The translations under genes were made by a program, and so were the position numbers. Below the pieces are notes generated by a model that was not told where the DNA came from, did no database searches, and saw only the letters and a program-made list of their open reading frames with translations. Source: Pannonibacter anstelovis (GTDB taxonomy: Bacteria; Pseudomonadota; Alphaproteobacteria; Rhizobiales; Stappiaceae). Taken from it: DNA of 64,000 nucleotides. Below, in pieces: positions 54,137 to 61,514 of the stretch (the stretch's first letter is position 1; each line of letters starts with the position of its first letter). The stretch is from assembly GCF_036881715.1 (NCBI RefSeq), contig NZ_JBAKBF010000007.1:124001-188000 (forward strand), given 5' to 3'.

Positions 54137-54676
54137 TCAGCCAGCCTTGCCGAACGCCGCGAAGATGCGGTCAATCTGCTGGGCCACCGGGTTTTCTGCC
54201 TGAACCGGCTCCTCCGGCTTTTCTTCCACCGGATAGAGCATGGCGTCCAGATGCTGCACCCGCTCCTGCAGGCGCACGGAGCGCAGGATCAGGTCCTGGA
54301 GGCGCAACGGCAGGGCATCAAAGGAATTACCCGAATTGGCGCTGCTCAGACGGTCGAGGCGCACGCGATTCTTGTCGGTGCTGGCCTGATCGGGAGACAT
54401 CTCGCCTTCGTTGACGGCACGCTGCAGCAGCAGCCAGGACGCGAGCTGCATGAGACGCGTCGTCAGGCGCATGGATTCGGTGGCATAGGCCAGCGAGGCC
54501 GGGCGCTCCAGCCGCTTCGATTCGCTGCGGCCGTTGCCGTCCAGATAGGCGGCAGTCTCTTCCACGAGAGCCATGCCCTCATGAAACAGCGCCTGGAACT
54601 GCTGGGATGCGGCAAGGCGGTCTGCGAAGCTGACCGTTTCAGGCACGATGCTGAGCTTCCTGGTTTCGTCCGTCAT
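54137..54676 (-). CDS. rcdA: RcdA, CtrA-degradation regulator (DUF1465)
   Basis: The 179-residue helical protein fits DUF1465/RcdA: SFADRLAASQQFQALFHEGMALVEETAAYLDG, MRLTTRLMQLASWLLLQRAV, and LDRLSSANSG with a C-terminal acidic, Pro-rich tail and final QIDRIFAAFGKAG. In Caulobacter RcdA is an adaptor that follows CpdR in delivering CtrA to ClpXP. CpdR is encoded at 25132-25491 in this window. TTAAC overlaps the leader just before the ATG. Length is near the 177 residues of Caulobacter RcdA. Confidence 0.85.
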   Translation of the reverse strand: MTDETRKLSIVPETVSFADRLAASQQFQALFHEGMALVEETAAYLDGNGRSESKRLERPASLAYATESMRLTTRLMQLASWLLLQRAVNEGEMSPDQASTDKNRVRLDRLSSANSGNSFDALPLRLQDLILRSVRLQERVQHLDAMLYPVEEKPEEPVQAENPVAQQIDRIFAAFGKAG

Positions 54677-54847
54677 GGGTTAACGCCTTCTCATTTGACC
54701 CCGGTCCTTGTCAGGACCAGCCATCCGCTTCTGTTCCGATTTGAAACGCGCGGATTTCTTGACAGGATGAAGAGCAACTGCCGTGCCAGCCGCTGTGCCC
54801 ATGGCGCTGCGGCGAACCGAATCCCTGCTTACAATGTCACGGTGGCG

Positions 54848-54874
54848 AAAAAAAGAGCCGCGCGCGCGCGGCTC
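54848..54874 (-). terminator. Strong minus-strand terminator
   Basis: GAGCCGCGCG and its complement form a 10 bp near-continuous GC stem, followed on the minus strand by seven Ts. The closest upstream minus-strand gene (DUF1192) ends 180 bases earlier, leaving room for an additional small transcript. Confidence 0.85.
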
Positions 54875-54881
54875 GAAGTCA

Positions 54882-54947
54882 TTAACAGGGAGGCGTCAAA
54901 CAGAGTGGACAGGAGCCACTCAGGAATCCAGATAACTGGACATTCAC
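54882..54947 (-). CDS. Possible 21-residue Cys-containing micro-ORF
   Basis: A GTG at 54947 follows a perfect AGGAG site six bases upstream. The 21-residue product reads M-N-V-Q-L-S-G, a middle LSGSCPLCL and a final PPC, with three Cys in the last nine residues. The start site sits in the loop of a stem AGATAACTG/CAGTTATCT (54930-54955), so translation could be gated by RNA structure. A strong terminator begins 8 bases past the stop. Function unknown; it may be non-coding or a leader. I know no family match. Confidence 0.3.
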   Translation of the reverse strand: MNVQLSGFLSGSCPLCLTPPC

Positions 54948-55053
54948 AGTTATCTCCTGGAAGGCTTAATATCGCGTAAATGAATAAAATTTTAATCGTG
55001 CCGCTCCGTTATTCACCTTTAACGGTTTGGGGGTGCTGGGATTTTTTCTCATC

Positions 55054-55260
55054 TTACGATGCCGGTGGCTTGAACAGCGCATCGGCTGCTGCGCGAACAC
55101 CGCTTCTTGCATCAATTTCCCGCTGAAGACGGACGATCTCTGCTTGCAGGTTGGTGATCTCCGCCTGCAGCTCGGCCACGGACAGGCGCGAGAGATCACT
55201 GCCTGGAACAAAGACTGACGGGGCTGCCTTTGGTGTAGCCCAGATGTTGTCGTCACTCAT
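55054..55260 (-). CDS. DUF1192 small coiled-coil protein
   Basis: The 68-residue protein (ATG 55260, MSDDNIWATPKAA) has the DUF1192 pattern DLSRLSVAELQAEITNLQAEI followed by a heptad-rich helix VRLQREIDARSGVRAAADALF. It is widely conserved in Hyphomicrobiales beside a quinone oxidoreductase, but its role is unknown. The upstream frame is open but not family-like, so the inner ATG is used with a GGAGAAGG site. Confidence 0.88.
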   Translation of the reverse strand: MSDDNIWATPKAAPSVFVPGSDLSRLSVAELQAEITNLQAEIVRLQREIDARSGVRAAADALFKPPAS

Positions 55261-55557
55261 CTGCCTTCTCCTCCTCTTTCTGCCGTGTCTTGCAGGCGCA
55301 GTGGCACAGGCTGGCACGGCTGGTGTGGCCCATTCCGGAACAGGTCCCGATCTGACACCCTCTCGCCGCGCAGCTGCCAGCGGACAAGAATAGGACAGGG
55401 CGCAGCTTCTGTCAGTCTTTCAGGAGAGACCTTGCACGTGAGGGAAAGGCAGTTTCGCGTGCGATTTCCGGGAAAACCGGTTTCCACTTTCGCCGGACAG
55501 ACTCTACAGTGCCGGGCGAGAGTGTGAACCGCTTCAGACAGATACAGGGAGATTGCC

Positions 55558-56568
55558 ATGTCCAGCATTCCGTCAGGCCTGCCGCAGGAAATGACCGTGA
55601 TGGCGATTCCGGTTCCCGGCGGGCCGGATGTGCTGGCGCCGGAGAAACGCCATCTGCCGGTGGCGCAAAAGGGTGAAATCCTCATCAAGGTCGAGGCGGC
55701 AGGCGTCAACCGGCCGGATGTGATGCAACGCATGGGGCTTTATCCGGCGCCCAAGGGGGCGTCAGACCTGCCGGGCCTCGAAGTGGCTGGCACGGTGGTG
55801 GACCGTGGGCCGGGTGCAGAGCGGTTCGGGATCGGCGACAAGGTGACTGCGCTGGTTGCGGGCGGCGGCTATGCTGAATACTGCAAGGTGGACGAGCGTC
55901 ACGCGCTGCCGGTGCCTGCCGGCCTTTCCATCGTGGAAGCTGCAGCCCTGCCGGAGACTTTCTTCACCGTCTGGAGCAATGTGTTCGACCGGGTGGGGCT
56001 GAAGGCCGGGGAACGCTTTCTGGTGCATGGCGGGACGTCCGGTATTGGCACCACGGCGATCCAGCTGGCCAAGGCCTTTGGCGCCGAGGTCTTCACCACC
56101 GTGGGGTCGGAGGACAAGCGGCAGGCGGTGCTGAAGCTCGGGGCCGATCACGCCATCAACTACAATGCCCAGGACTTCGTCGAGGAGATCGGGCGCATCA
56201 CGGGCGGGGCGGGCATTCACGTCATTCTCGATATGGTGGGCGGCGACTATGTCGAGAAGAACTGGCAGGTGGCTGCCGTTGAGGGGCGGATCTGCCAGAT
56301 CGCCAATCTCAATGGTGTTGCCACCGAGGTGAACTTCAACCGCCTGATGATGAAGCGCCTCATTCACACCGGATCGACCCTGCGCCCGCGCGACAATGAT
56401 TTCAAGGCGGCGATTGCGGCGGCGCTTGAGGCGCATGTCTGGCCGCTGATCGCAAATGGCGCCATCCGGCCTGTGATGGATTCGACTTTCCCGCTGGAGC
56501 GGGCGGCCGATGCGCACCGGCGGATGGAAAGCTCCGGCCATATCGGCAAGATTGTCCTGACGGTCTAG
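55558..56568 (+). CDS. NAD(P)H-quinone oxidoreductase, zinc-free MDR family
   Basis: The 336-residue protein belongs to the PIG3-like quinone oxidoreductases: EAAGVNRPDVMQRMGLYP, LEVAGTVV, cofactor motif GGTSGIGTTAIQLAKAFGA (about 158-176) and HILDMVGGDY-type sequence. Residues for catalytic zinc are absent. It reduces quinones with NADPH by one electron or acts as enone reductase. A GGGAG-type site precedes ATG 55558. It is divergent from DUF1192 across 297 bp without clear motif. Confidence 0.92.
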   Translation: MSSIPSGLPQEMTVMAIPVPGGPDVLAPEKRHLPVAQKGEILIKVEAAGVNRPDVMQRMGLYPAPKGASDLPGLEVAGTVVDRGPGAERFGIGDKVTALVAGGGYAEYCKVDERHALPVPAGLSIVEAAALPETFFTVWSNVFDRVGLKAGERFLVHGGTSGIGTTAIQLAKAFGAEVFTTVGSEDKRQAVLKLGADHAINYNAQDFVEEIGRITGGAGIHVILDMVGGDYVEKNWQVAAVEGRICQIANLNGVATEVNFNRLMMKRLIHTGSTLRPRDNDFKAAIAAALEAHVWPLIANGAIRPVMDSTFPLERAADAHRRMESSGHIGKIVLTV

Positions 56569-56752
56569 GCTGCGGCGGTGCCGTCTGACGCTGCGGCAGG
56601 AAATCTCGAGATTCTTTGAGGCAGGCGCGCTTGCGCGTTTGCCTTTTAAGCCGTCTCAGCCTATATTGTGTCCAATCTCCCATTCATTCGAACATGGAAT
56701 ACCGCTTTTTCGCCTTGCCGGGCGGGGAAGCCGACAGGAGGATTTTACACCG

Positions 56753-57487
56753 ATGTCGAACACCCCCCTTATGCCGAAGGCCACTGCCGTCTGGCTCGTG
56801 GACAACACGGCGCTGAGCTTCACTCAGATTGCCGCCTTCTGCAAACTGCATCCGCTGGAAGTCAAGGCGATCGCCGACGGTGAAGCCGCCCAAGGCATCA
56901 AGGGCCTGGATCCGGTGATGACGGGTCAGCTCAGCCGCGAGGAAATCGAGCGTGCGCAGCGTGATCCGAACTATCAGCTGAAGCTGCAGGGCTCCAAGGT
57001 CGTCGTTCCGGAGAGCAAGCGCCGCGGCCCGCGCTACACCCCGGTGTCGCGCCGTCAGGACCGCCCGAACGCCATTCTCTGGCTGGTGCGCAACCATCCG
57101 GAGCTGAAGGATGCGCAGATCATGCGCCTCGTCGGCACCACCAAGCCGACCATCGCCGCCATCCGCGAGCGCACCCACTGGAACTCGTCCAACCTGACCG
57201 CTTCCGACCCGGTGACCCTGGGCCTGTGCAGCCAGCTTGAGCTGGACATGGAAGTGGAAAAGGCCGCCAAGAACGCCCCGCCGCGTCCGGAGACCGATTA
57301 CACCGAACTGCTGGCTCCGGTGGAAGACACCACGAGCGAAGAGGCCATCGCCGCTGCCTTCACCCGCGACCGCCCGCAGCGCGAAGTGGAAGAAGAGATC
57401 GACGCCGATGCGGTCTTTGCCAAGCTCAACGCACTCAAGGGCTCGAAGAAGAACGACGACGAGGAAGAAGACGACTACCGCTTCTGA
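56753..57487 (+). CDS. trcR: Cell-cycle transcriptional regulator TrcR (DUF1013)
   Basis: The 244-residue protein (ATG 56753, GGAGG site) contains the DUF1013 pattern: PKATAVWLVDNTALSFTQIA, FCKLHPLEVKAIADGE, YTPVSRRQDRPNAILWLVRNHPELKD and VGTTKPTIAAIRERTHW, which includes helix-turn-helix-like segments. It ends in an acidic cluster (KKNDDEEEDDYRF). DUF1013 members are named TrcR after work linking it to cell-cycle transcription and RNA polymerase in Alphaproteobacteria. It starts 185 bp after the quinone oxidoreductase gene. Confidence 0.88.
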   Translation: MSNTPLMPKATAVWLVDNTALSFTQIAAFCKLHPLEVKAIADGEAAQGIKGLDPVMTGQLSREEIERAQRDPNYQLKLQGSKVVVPESKRRGPRYTPVSRRQDRPNAILWLVRNHPELKDAQIMRLVGTTKPTIAAIRERTHWNSSNLTASDPVTLGLCSQLELDMEVEKAAKNAPPRPETDYTELLAPVEDTTSEEAIAAAFTRDRPQREVEEEIDADAVFAKLNALKGSKKNDDEEEDDYRF

Positions 57488-57511
57488 GCCGTCAGCGTTT
57501 CGCGATCATTC

Positions 57512-57541
57512 AAGGCCGTCCCATTGGGGCGGCCTTTGTTG
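57512..57541 (+). terminator. Terminator of trcR
   Basis: AAGGCCG and CGGCCTT form a stem around an 11-base loop, followed by TTGTTGTT. It is 25 bases past the trcR stop. Confidence 0.75.
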
Positions 57542-57602
57542 TTGGGGGGGGGCATGCCACGGTCTGGATCAATGCGGTGCCGGAGGGCTCCACCCCCCCG
57601 GC

Positions 57603-57660
57603 GTTGCCCCGGACGCAGCGGAGCGGAGATCCGGGGGCTGCCCGTTTGCAGCGCGGTGAG
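57603..57660. repeat. GC-rich palindromic repeat, copy 1
   Basis: The unit starts GCCCCGGACG, continues GGAGCGGAGATCCGGGG and ends CAGCGCGGTGAG. GCCCCGG and CCGGGG can pair internally. It is closely similar to the unit at 63681-63735, and lies between two convergent genes (trcR and the OmpA-like gene). Probably an extragenic palindromic element of the REP/RIME kind. Confidence 0.65.
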
Positions 57661-57722
57661 GTTGAGGCGACGGGCTGAGTGCCTGATTGCACGCACGGTG
57701 CCGGAGCGGCAGGGGCTGCCTC

Positions 57723-58754
57723 TCACCGTTCCGTCAGCTTCAGCTCGATGCGGCGGTTGCGGGCGTTGATTTCGGGGGTGTTGCCGGGCTCCAGAGGCTG
57801 GAACTCGCCGAAGCCTGCGGCGACCAGATGCTTGGGATCTACGCCCTTGCTGATCAGGTAGCGCACCACCGAGGTGGCGCGGGCAGAGGACAGCTCCCAA
57901 TTATCGCGCAGGCGGCCCGTTCCGGAAAGCGGTACCGCATCGGTGTGGCCATCGACGCGCAGCACCCACTGGATCTCGCTCGGGATCTGCCCCTCGAGCT
58001 CCAGAAGGGCTTCTGCCAGCTTGTCCAGCTCCACCCGGCCGCTCGGGTTGATTTCGTCGGACCCGGAGGGAAACAGAACCTCTGACTGGAAGACGAAACG
58101 GTCGCCGACCACGCGGATATCGGAACGCTGGGAGAGAAGCTCGCGCAGGCGGCCGAAAAAGTCGGAGCGGTAGCGGTTCAGTTCCTGCACGCGCTGTACC
58201 AGCGCCGCATTGAGCCGCTGGCCAAGGCTGGCGATGCGCGCTTGGCTTTCGCTTTCCTTGGCCTCGGAAGCCTCCAGGGCCGCATTGGCGGCGGCAAGCT
58301 GGCGGCGCAGGGCGGCGATCTGCTGGTTCAGCAGTTCCACCTGCGCCAGCGCCCGCTGGCTGACCTGCCGCTCCTCGTTGAGTGTGCCTTGCAAGGCCGC
58401 CAGTTCGCCGCCAGCACTGGCCGCTGCACCCTCGCGGTCAGACAGCAGGCCAGAGAGCCTGTCGCGCTCGCTGGTGGCTTCGCCGAGGCTGGCCTGCAGG
58501 GTGGCTACGGTCGATTCCAGATCGCGCTTGGAGGCCCGCTCCAGCGATAGAAGCTCGGTCAGCTCGCTGATCTGGGCATTCAGGCGGCTGAGCACCGAAT
58601 CGCGGCCCGACAGCTGCTGGCTGAGCACGAATTGGGCGATGACGAAGATCGACAGCAGGAAGATGAGCACCAGCAGCAGCGTGGTCAGGGCATCCACGAA
58701 GCTGGGCCAGTAGTCGATCTCCTGATTGCGTCTGCGGCCGCGAAAACCCGCCAT
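57723..58754 (-). CDS. MotB/OmpA-like protein with long coiled coil (non-flagellar)
   Basis: The 343-residue protein has one N-terminal membrane helix (about 17-43) with an Asp at residue 21 in YWPSFVDALTTLLLVLIFLL, a heptad-rich coiled coil (about 50-195) and a C-terminal OmpA-like peptidoglycan-binding domain (about 215-343, VDGHTDAVPLSG and NRRIELKL). The coiled coil makes it longer than flagellar MotB. With the MotA-like partner 3 bases upstream it should form an ion-driven unit anchored to the wall. Its role is unknown. No flagellar or defence genes are near. Confidence 0.88.
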   Translation of the reverse strand: MAGFRGRRRNQEIDYWPSFVDALTTLLLVLIFLLSIFVIAQFVLSQQLSGRDSVLSRLNAQISELTELLSLERASKRDLESTVATLQASLGEATSERDRLSGLLSDREGAAASAGGELAALQGTLNEERQVSQRALAQVELLNQQIAALRRQLAAANAALEASEAKESESQARIASLGQRLNAALVQRVQELNRYRSDFFGRLRELLSQRSDIRVVGDRFVFQSEVLFPSGSDEINPSGRVELDKLAEALLELEGQIPSEIQWVLRVDGHTDAVPLSGTGRLRDNWELSSARATSVVRYLISKGVDPKHLVAAGFGEFQPLEPGNTPEINARNRRIELKLTER

Positions 58755-58757
58755 GGA

Positions 58758-59750
58758 TCACTCCTTGGCGCGGTCGAAGGCCGCTGCGATGGAGGACAGG
58801 AGGTTCTCCACCCGCTTCTGCTGAGCACTTTGATTGTCTGCCCATTCGCGCATCATCTGCTGCTCGGAGCGCACATGCTTGACGAGGCCCTGGATGCCTT
58901 CGGCAAGGTTCGCCATGGCCTGATTGGCAGCCTTGCTGCCGCCTTCCTCGACGGCGCGCTGCAGCCGCTCGATGGCCAGTTGCAGCTTGTCCGTATCAGG
59001 GGCAGCTGCAACGGGCGCGCGTGTCTCTTCCTGCTCGATTTCGGTGACGGTGGACAGCCAGTCTTCCAGCTCCGTATAGAAGCGGTTCTGTGCCTGTCCG
59101 GCCTGAAGATCGAGAAAGCCGAGAACCAGCGATCCGGTGAGGCCGAAGAGCGAGGACGAGAAGGCCGTGCCCATGCCGGAAAGCGGCGCCTGCAGGCCTG
59201 CCTTCAGGTCCTCGAAGATAACGCCGGTGTCGCCGGACACCACATCCAGCGACTGGATGGTGGAGCCGACGGCGCTTACCGTCTGCAACAGGCCCCAGAA
59301 GGTGCCGAGCAGGCCGAGGAATACGAGCAGGCCAGTCATGTAGCGGGCAATCTCGCGCGACTCATCAAGGCGCATGCCGATGGAATCGAGAATCGAGCGC
59401 GAGGTGGTCGGCGTCAGCGCCATTTCGCCGACCTTGTTGCCCAGCAGCGAGGCCATCGGCGCCAGCAGCACCGGCGGGCGGCGAACCTCGATGCCCGGAT
59501 CCCCGATGCGGAAGCTATTCACCCAGGCTATTTCCGGAAACAGCCGCACGACGCGGGCGAACGTCAGCATGATGCCGAACAGGCCTGTGAGCACAATCAT
59601 CCCGTTCAGGCCGGGATTGCTCATGAAGGCTGTTGCGATCTGCTGGTTCAGGATGAAGGCGACGAAGGCAACGATCACCAGGAAGATGATCATGAACGAG
59701 AGATACGCCTTGGGACTGGACAGGCTGTAGGGATCGAAATCGCGTGCCAT
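58758..59750 (-). CDS. MotA/TolQ/ExbB-like membrane protein
   Basis: The product (ATG 59750, MARDFDPYSLSSPKAYLS, 330 residues) has four membrane helices (about 18-40, 50-70, 130-155 and 195-215) with the superfamily patterns GLLVFLGLLGTFWGLLQTV and GMGTAFSSSLFGLTGSLVLGF, then a long C-terminal helical tail. It is coupled to the OmpA-like gene (3 bp gap). Such a pair is conserved in the order, next to suhB-like and efp genes, and is commonly mis-named flagellar MotA. A CtrA-like motif lies 69 bases upstream. Confidence 0.88.
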   Translation of the reverse strand: MARDFDPYSLSSPKAYLSFMIIFLVIVAFVAFILNQQIATAFMSNPGLNGMIVLTGLFGIMLTFARVVRLFPEIAWVNSFRIGDPGIEVRRPPVLLAPMASLLGNKVGEMALTPTTSRSILDSIGMRLDESREIARYMTGLLVFLGLLGTFWGLLQTVSAVGSTIQSLDVVSGDTGVIFEDLKAGLQAPLSGMGTAFSSSLFGLTGSLVLGFLDLQAGQAQNRFYTELEDWLSTVTEIEQEETRAPVAAAPDTDKLQLAIERLQRAVEEGGSKAANQAMANLAEGIQGLVKHVRSEQQMMREWADNQSAQQKRVENLLSSIAAAFDRAKE

Positions 59751-59818
59751 GAACCGTCGAGCTTCCGCCTGTTGCAACTGCACCAGTGATAGCGCGATTT
59801 ACCGTTTGTTGAAAACCG

Positions 59819-59833
59819 TTAATCGCGCGTTAG
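59819..59833. promoter_or_regulatory. CtrA-like site upstream of MotA-like gene
   Basis: TTAA, seven bases, TTAG matches the CtrA consensus TTAA-N7-TTAA with one mismatch. On the other strand it reads CTAA-N7-TTAAC, keeping the extra C. It is 69 bases ahead of the MotA-like start. Prediction only. Confidence 0.3.
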
Positions 59834-59931
59834 CAAAAGCTTAATTGAAAAGCAGAAGGCCGGAGAGCGGTTTTGCTCTCCGGCCTGCAACGGATAAATC
59901 CAAGGGTTTCGGCCCTCAGGAGTCCGTCATC

Positions 59932-60726
59932 TTACTCGGCTGCGCTCTTCAGCAGCTTCTGCAGCTGGGCCTTGATGAACTCGTTGCCGGCAACGACCGA
60001 GCCGGTCTCCAGCATCGTATCCTTGCCGTCGATGTCGCTGACATAGCCGCCGGCTTCGCGGATCATCAGGATGCCGGCTGCAATGTCCCAAGGGTTCAGG
60101 CTGTGCTCCCAGAAGCCGTCGAGGCGGCCCGAGGCGACATAGGCGAGGTCGAGCGCGGCAGCGCCGATGCGGCGGACACCGGCGACTTCCGGCATCACGT
60201 AGCGCAGTTCCTTGAGGGCACGGCCATGGTCGCCGCGGCCGAGGAACGGCAGGCCAGTGCCGATCAGGCTGTCCGGAAGGGCGGTACGGGCGGCAACGCG
60301 CAGGCGGCGGTCATTGACGAAGGCGCCGCGGCCGCGCTCGGCCGTGTAAAGCTCGTCCATCACCGGATTGAAGATGACACCGGCAACGATCTGGCCCTGG
60401 CGCTCCAGCGCGATGGAAATGGCGAAGACCGGAATGCCGTGCAGGAAATTGGTGGTGCCGTCGAGCGGATCTACGATCCAGCGGTGCTGGCCGTCTTCGC
60501 CGGGCGTCTCGCCGGATTCTTCCATCAGCAGGCCATAGGTGGGCCGTGCCTTGGTCAGTTCGGCGCGGATGATCTCTTCGGCGCGGCGGTCGGCGGCAGA
60601 CACGAAGTCGCCGGGGCCCTTGCGCGAGACCTGAAGGTTTTCGACTTCGCCGAAGTCACGCACGAGCGAACGTCCGGCCTTCATTGCTGCCTGGACCATT
60701 ACGTTGAGGATTGCTGTACGTGCCAT
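59932..60726 (-). CDS. Inositol monophosphatase family protein (SuhB-like)
   Basis: The 264-residue protein (ATG 60726) has the metal-binding triad: E69-E70 in LLMEESGE, D86-P-L-D89-G-T-T in WIVDPLDGTTNF, and Asp in NPWDIAAGILMIREAGG. It is closer to SuhB/IMPase than the HisN protein at 22872-23666. It dephosphorylates myo-inositol-1-phosphate or related sugars; some SuhB proteins act in rRNA antitermination. It lies 81 bp downstream of efp on the same strand. Confidence 0.9.
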   Translation of the reverse strand: MARTAILNVMVQAAMKAGRSLVRDFGEVENLQVSRKGPGDFVSAADRRAEEIIRAELTKARPTYGLLMEESGETPGEDGQHRWIVDPLDGTTNFLHGIPVFAISIALERQGQIVAGVIFNPVMDELYTAERGRGAFVNDRRLRVAARTALPDSLIGTGLPFLGRGDHGRALKELRYVMPEVAGVRRIGAAALDLAYVASGRLDGFWEHSLNPWDIAAGILMIREAGGYVSDIDGKDTMLETGSVVAGNEFIKAQLQKLLKSAAE

Positions 60727-60807
60727 GATCTGTCTTGCCGGGTCTGTAGAATGGGGAGCCCGGCACCCCACGGGGGGCGCCGGGCGGAAGGATGTTCAGA
60801 AGTAAGA

Positions 60808-61371
60808 TCAGTCCGCGCGGCGGACGTATTCGACCGTGCCGGTATCGACGACAATCTTTTCGCCAGCGGTGATGAACGGGGGCACGAGCACGCGCACGCC
60901 GTTTTCCAGAATGGCCGGCTTGTAGGATGAGGACTGGGTCTGGCCCTTCACCACGGCATCGGCTTCGGTGATCTGCAGGGTGACGAACTGCGGCAGGGTG
61001 ATGCCGATCGGCTTCTCTTCGTGCAGTTCCACGGTCACCATCATGCCGTCCTGCAGGAAGGCGGCGCGGTCACCGACGAAGTCCTTCTGCAGCTCAAGCT
61101 GCTCGTAGGTTTCGGTGTCCATGAAGATCAGGACGTCTTCCTGGATGTAGAGGAACTGGAAGTCCTTCTGCTCCAGACGGACGCGCTCGACCTTGTCTTC
61201 CGAACGGAAGCGCTCGTTCAGCTTGCGGCCGTCGATGAGGTTCTTCATTTCCACCTGGGCGAACGCGCCACCCTTGCCGGGCTTGACGTGGTCCACCTTG
61301 ACGACCGCCCAGAGCGTCTCCTGATGCTGGAGAACATTGCCGGGCTTGATCTCGTTACCGTTGATCTTCAT
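60808..61371 (-). CDS. efp: Elongation factor P
   Basis: The 187-residue protein has the three-domain EF-P layout: KOW-like N-domain (MKINGNEIKPGNVLQHQ), the loop VKPGKGGAFAQVE with the modifiable Lys33, and C-terminal OB domains (GITLPQFVTLQI, PPFITAGEKIVVDT). It relieves ribosome stalling at polyproline. Lys33 is in the position modified by EpmA/EpmB in many bacteria; this window shows neither modification gene. It begins the efp-suhB-like run. Confidence 0.96.
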   Translation of the reverse strand: MKINGNEIKPGNVLQHQETLWAVVKVDHVKPGKGGAFAQVEMKNLIDGRKLNERFRSEDKVERVRLEQKDFQFLYIQEDVLIFMDTETYEQLELQKDFVGDRAAFLQDGMMVTVELHEEKPIGITLPQFVTLQITEADAVVKGQTQSSSYKPAILENGVRVLVPPFITAGEKIVVDTGTVEYVRRAD

Positions 61372-61514
61372 GAAACGACCGATTGATTAGGGCGTGAAAC
61401 CTGACGGTGCATCCACGCTCTGCCGGATAAGGACGGCGAACGGGCACCAATGACGCGCCTGTCCAACACAAAACGGGCGCAAATTCAAGGAAAAACCTGC
61501 AAAGCGGTTACTTG

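Larger units (their letters stand above)
54848..54990 (-). ncRNA. Candidate small transcript between DUF1192 and rcdA
   Basis: The stretch combines an AT-rich upstream part (54960-55000, TTTATTCATTTACGC on the minus strand, possible -10 GATATT), two perfect hairpins (AGATAACTG/CAGTTATCT and AGTGG/CCACT) and a strong terminator. It could be an independent sRNA, the mRNA of the micro-ORF, or merely the long 3' end of the DUF1192 transcript. No -35 consensus is seen. Confidence 0.35.

Noticed and set aside
57723..59783. Zorya-type (ZorAB) anti-phage system
   Set aside because: MotA/OmpA-like proteins are present, but no ZorC, ZorD or ZorE gene is adjacent and the pair is embedded in housekeeping genes.
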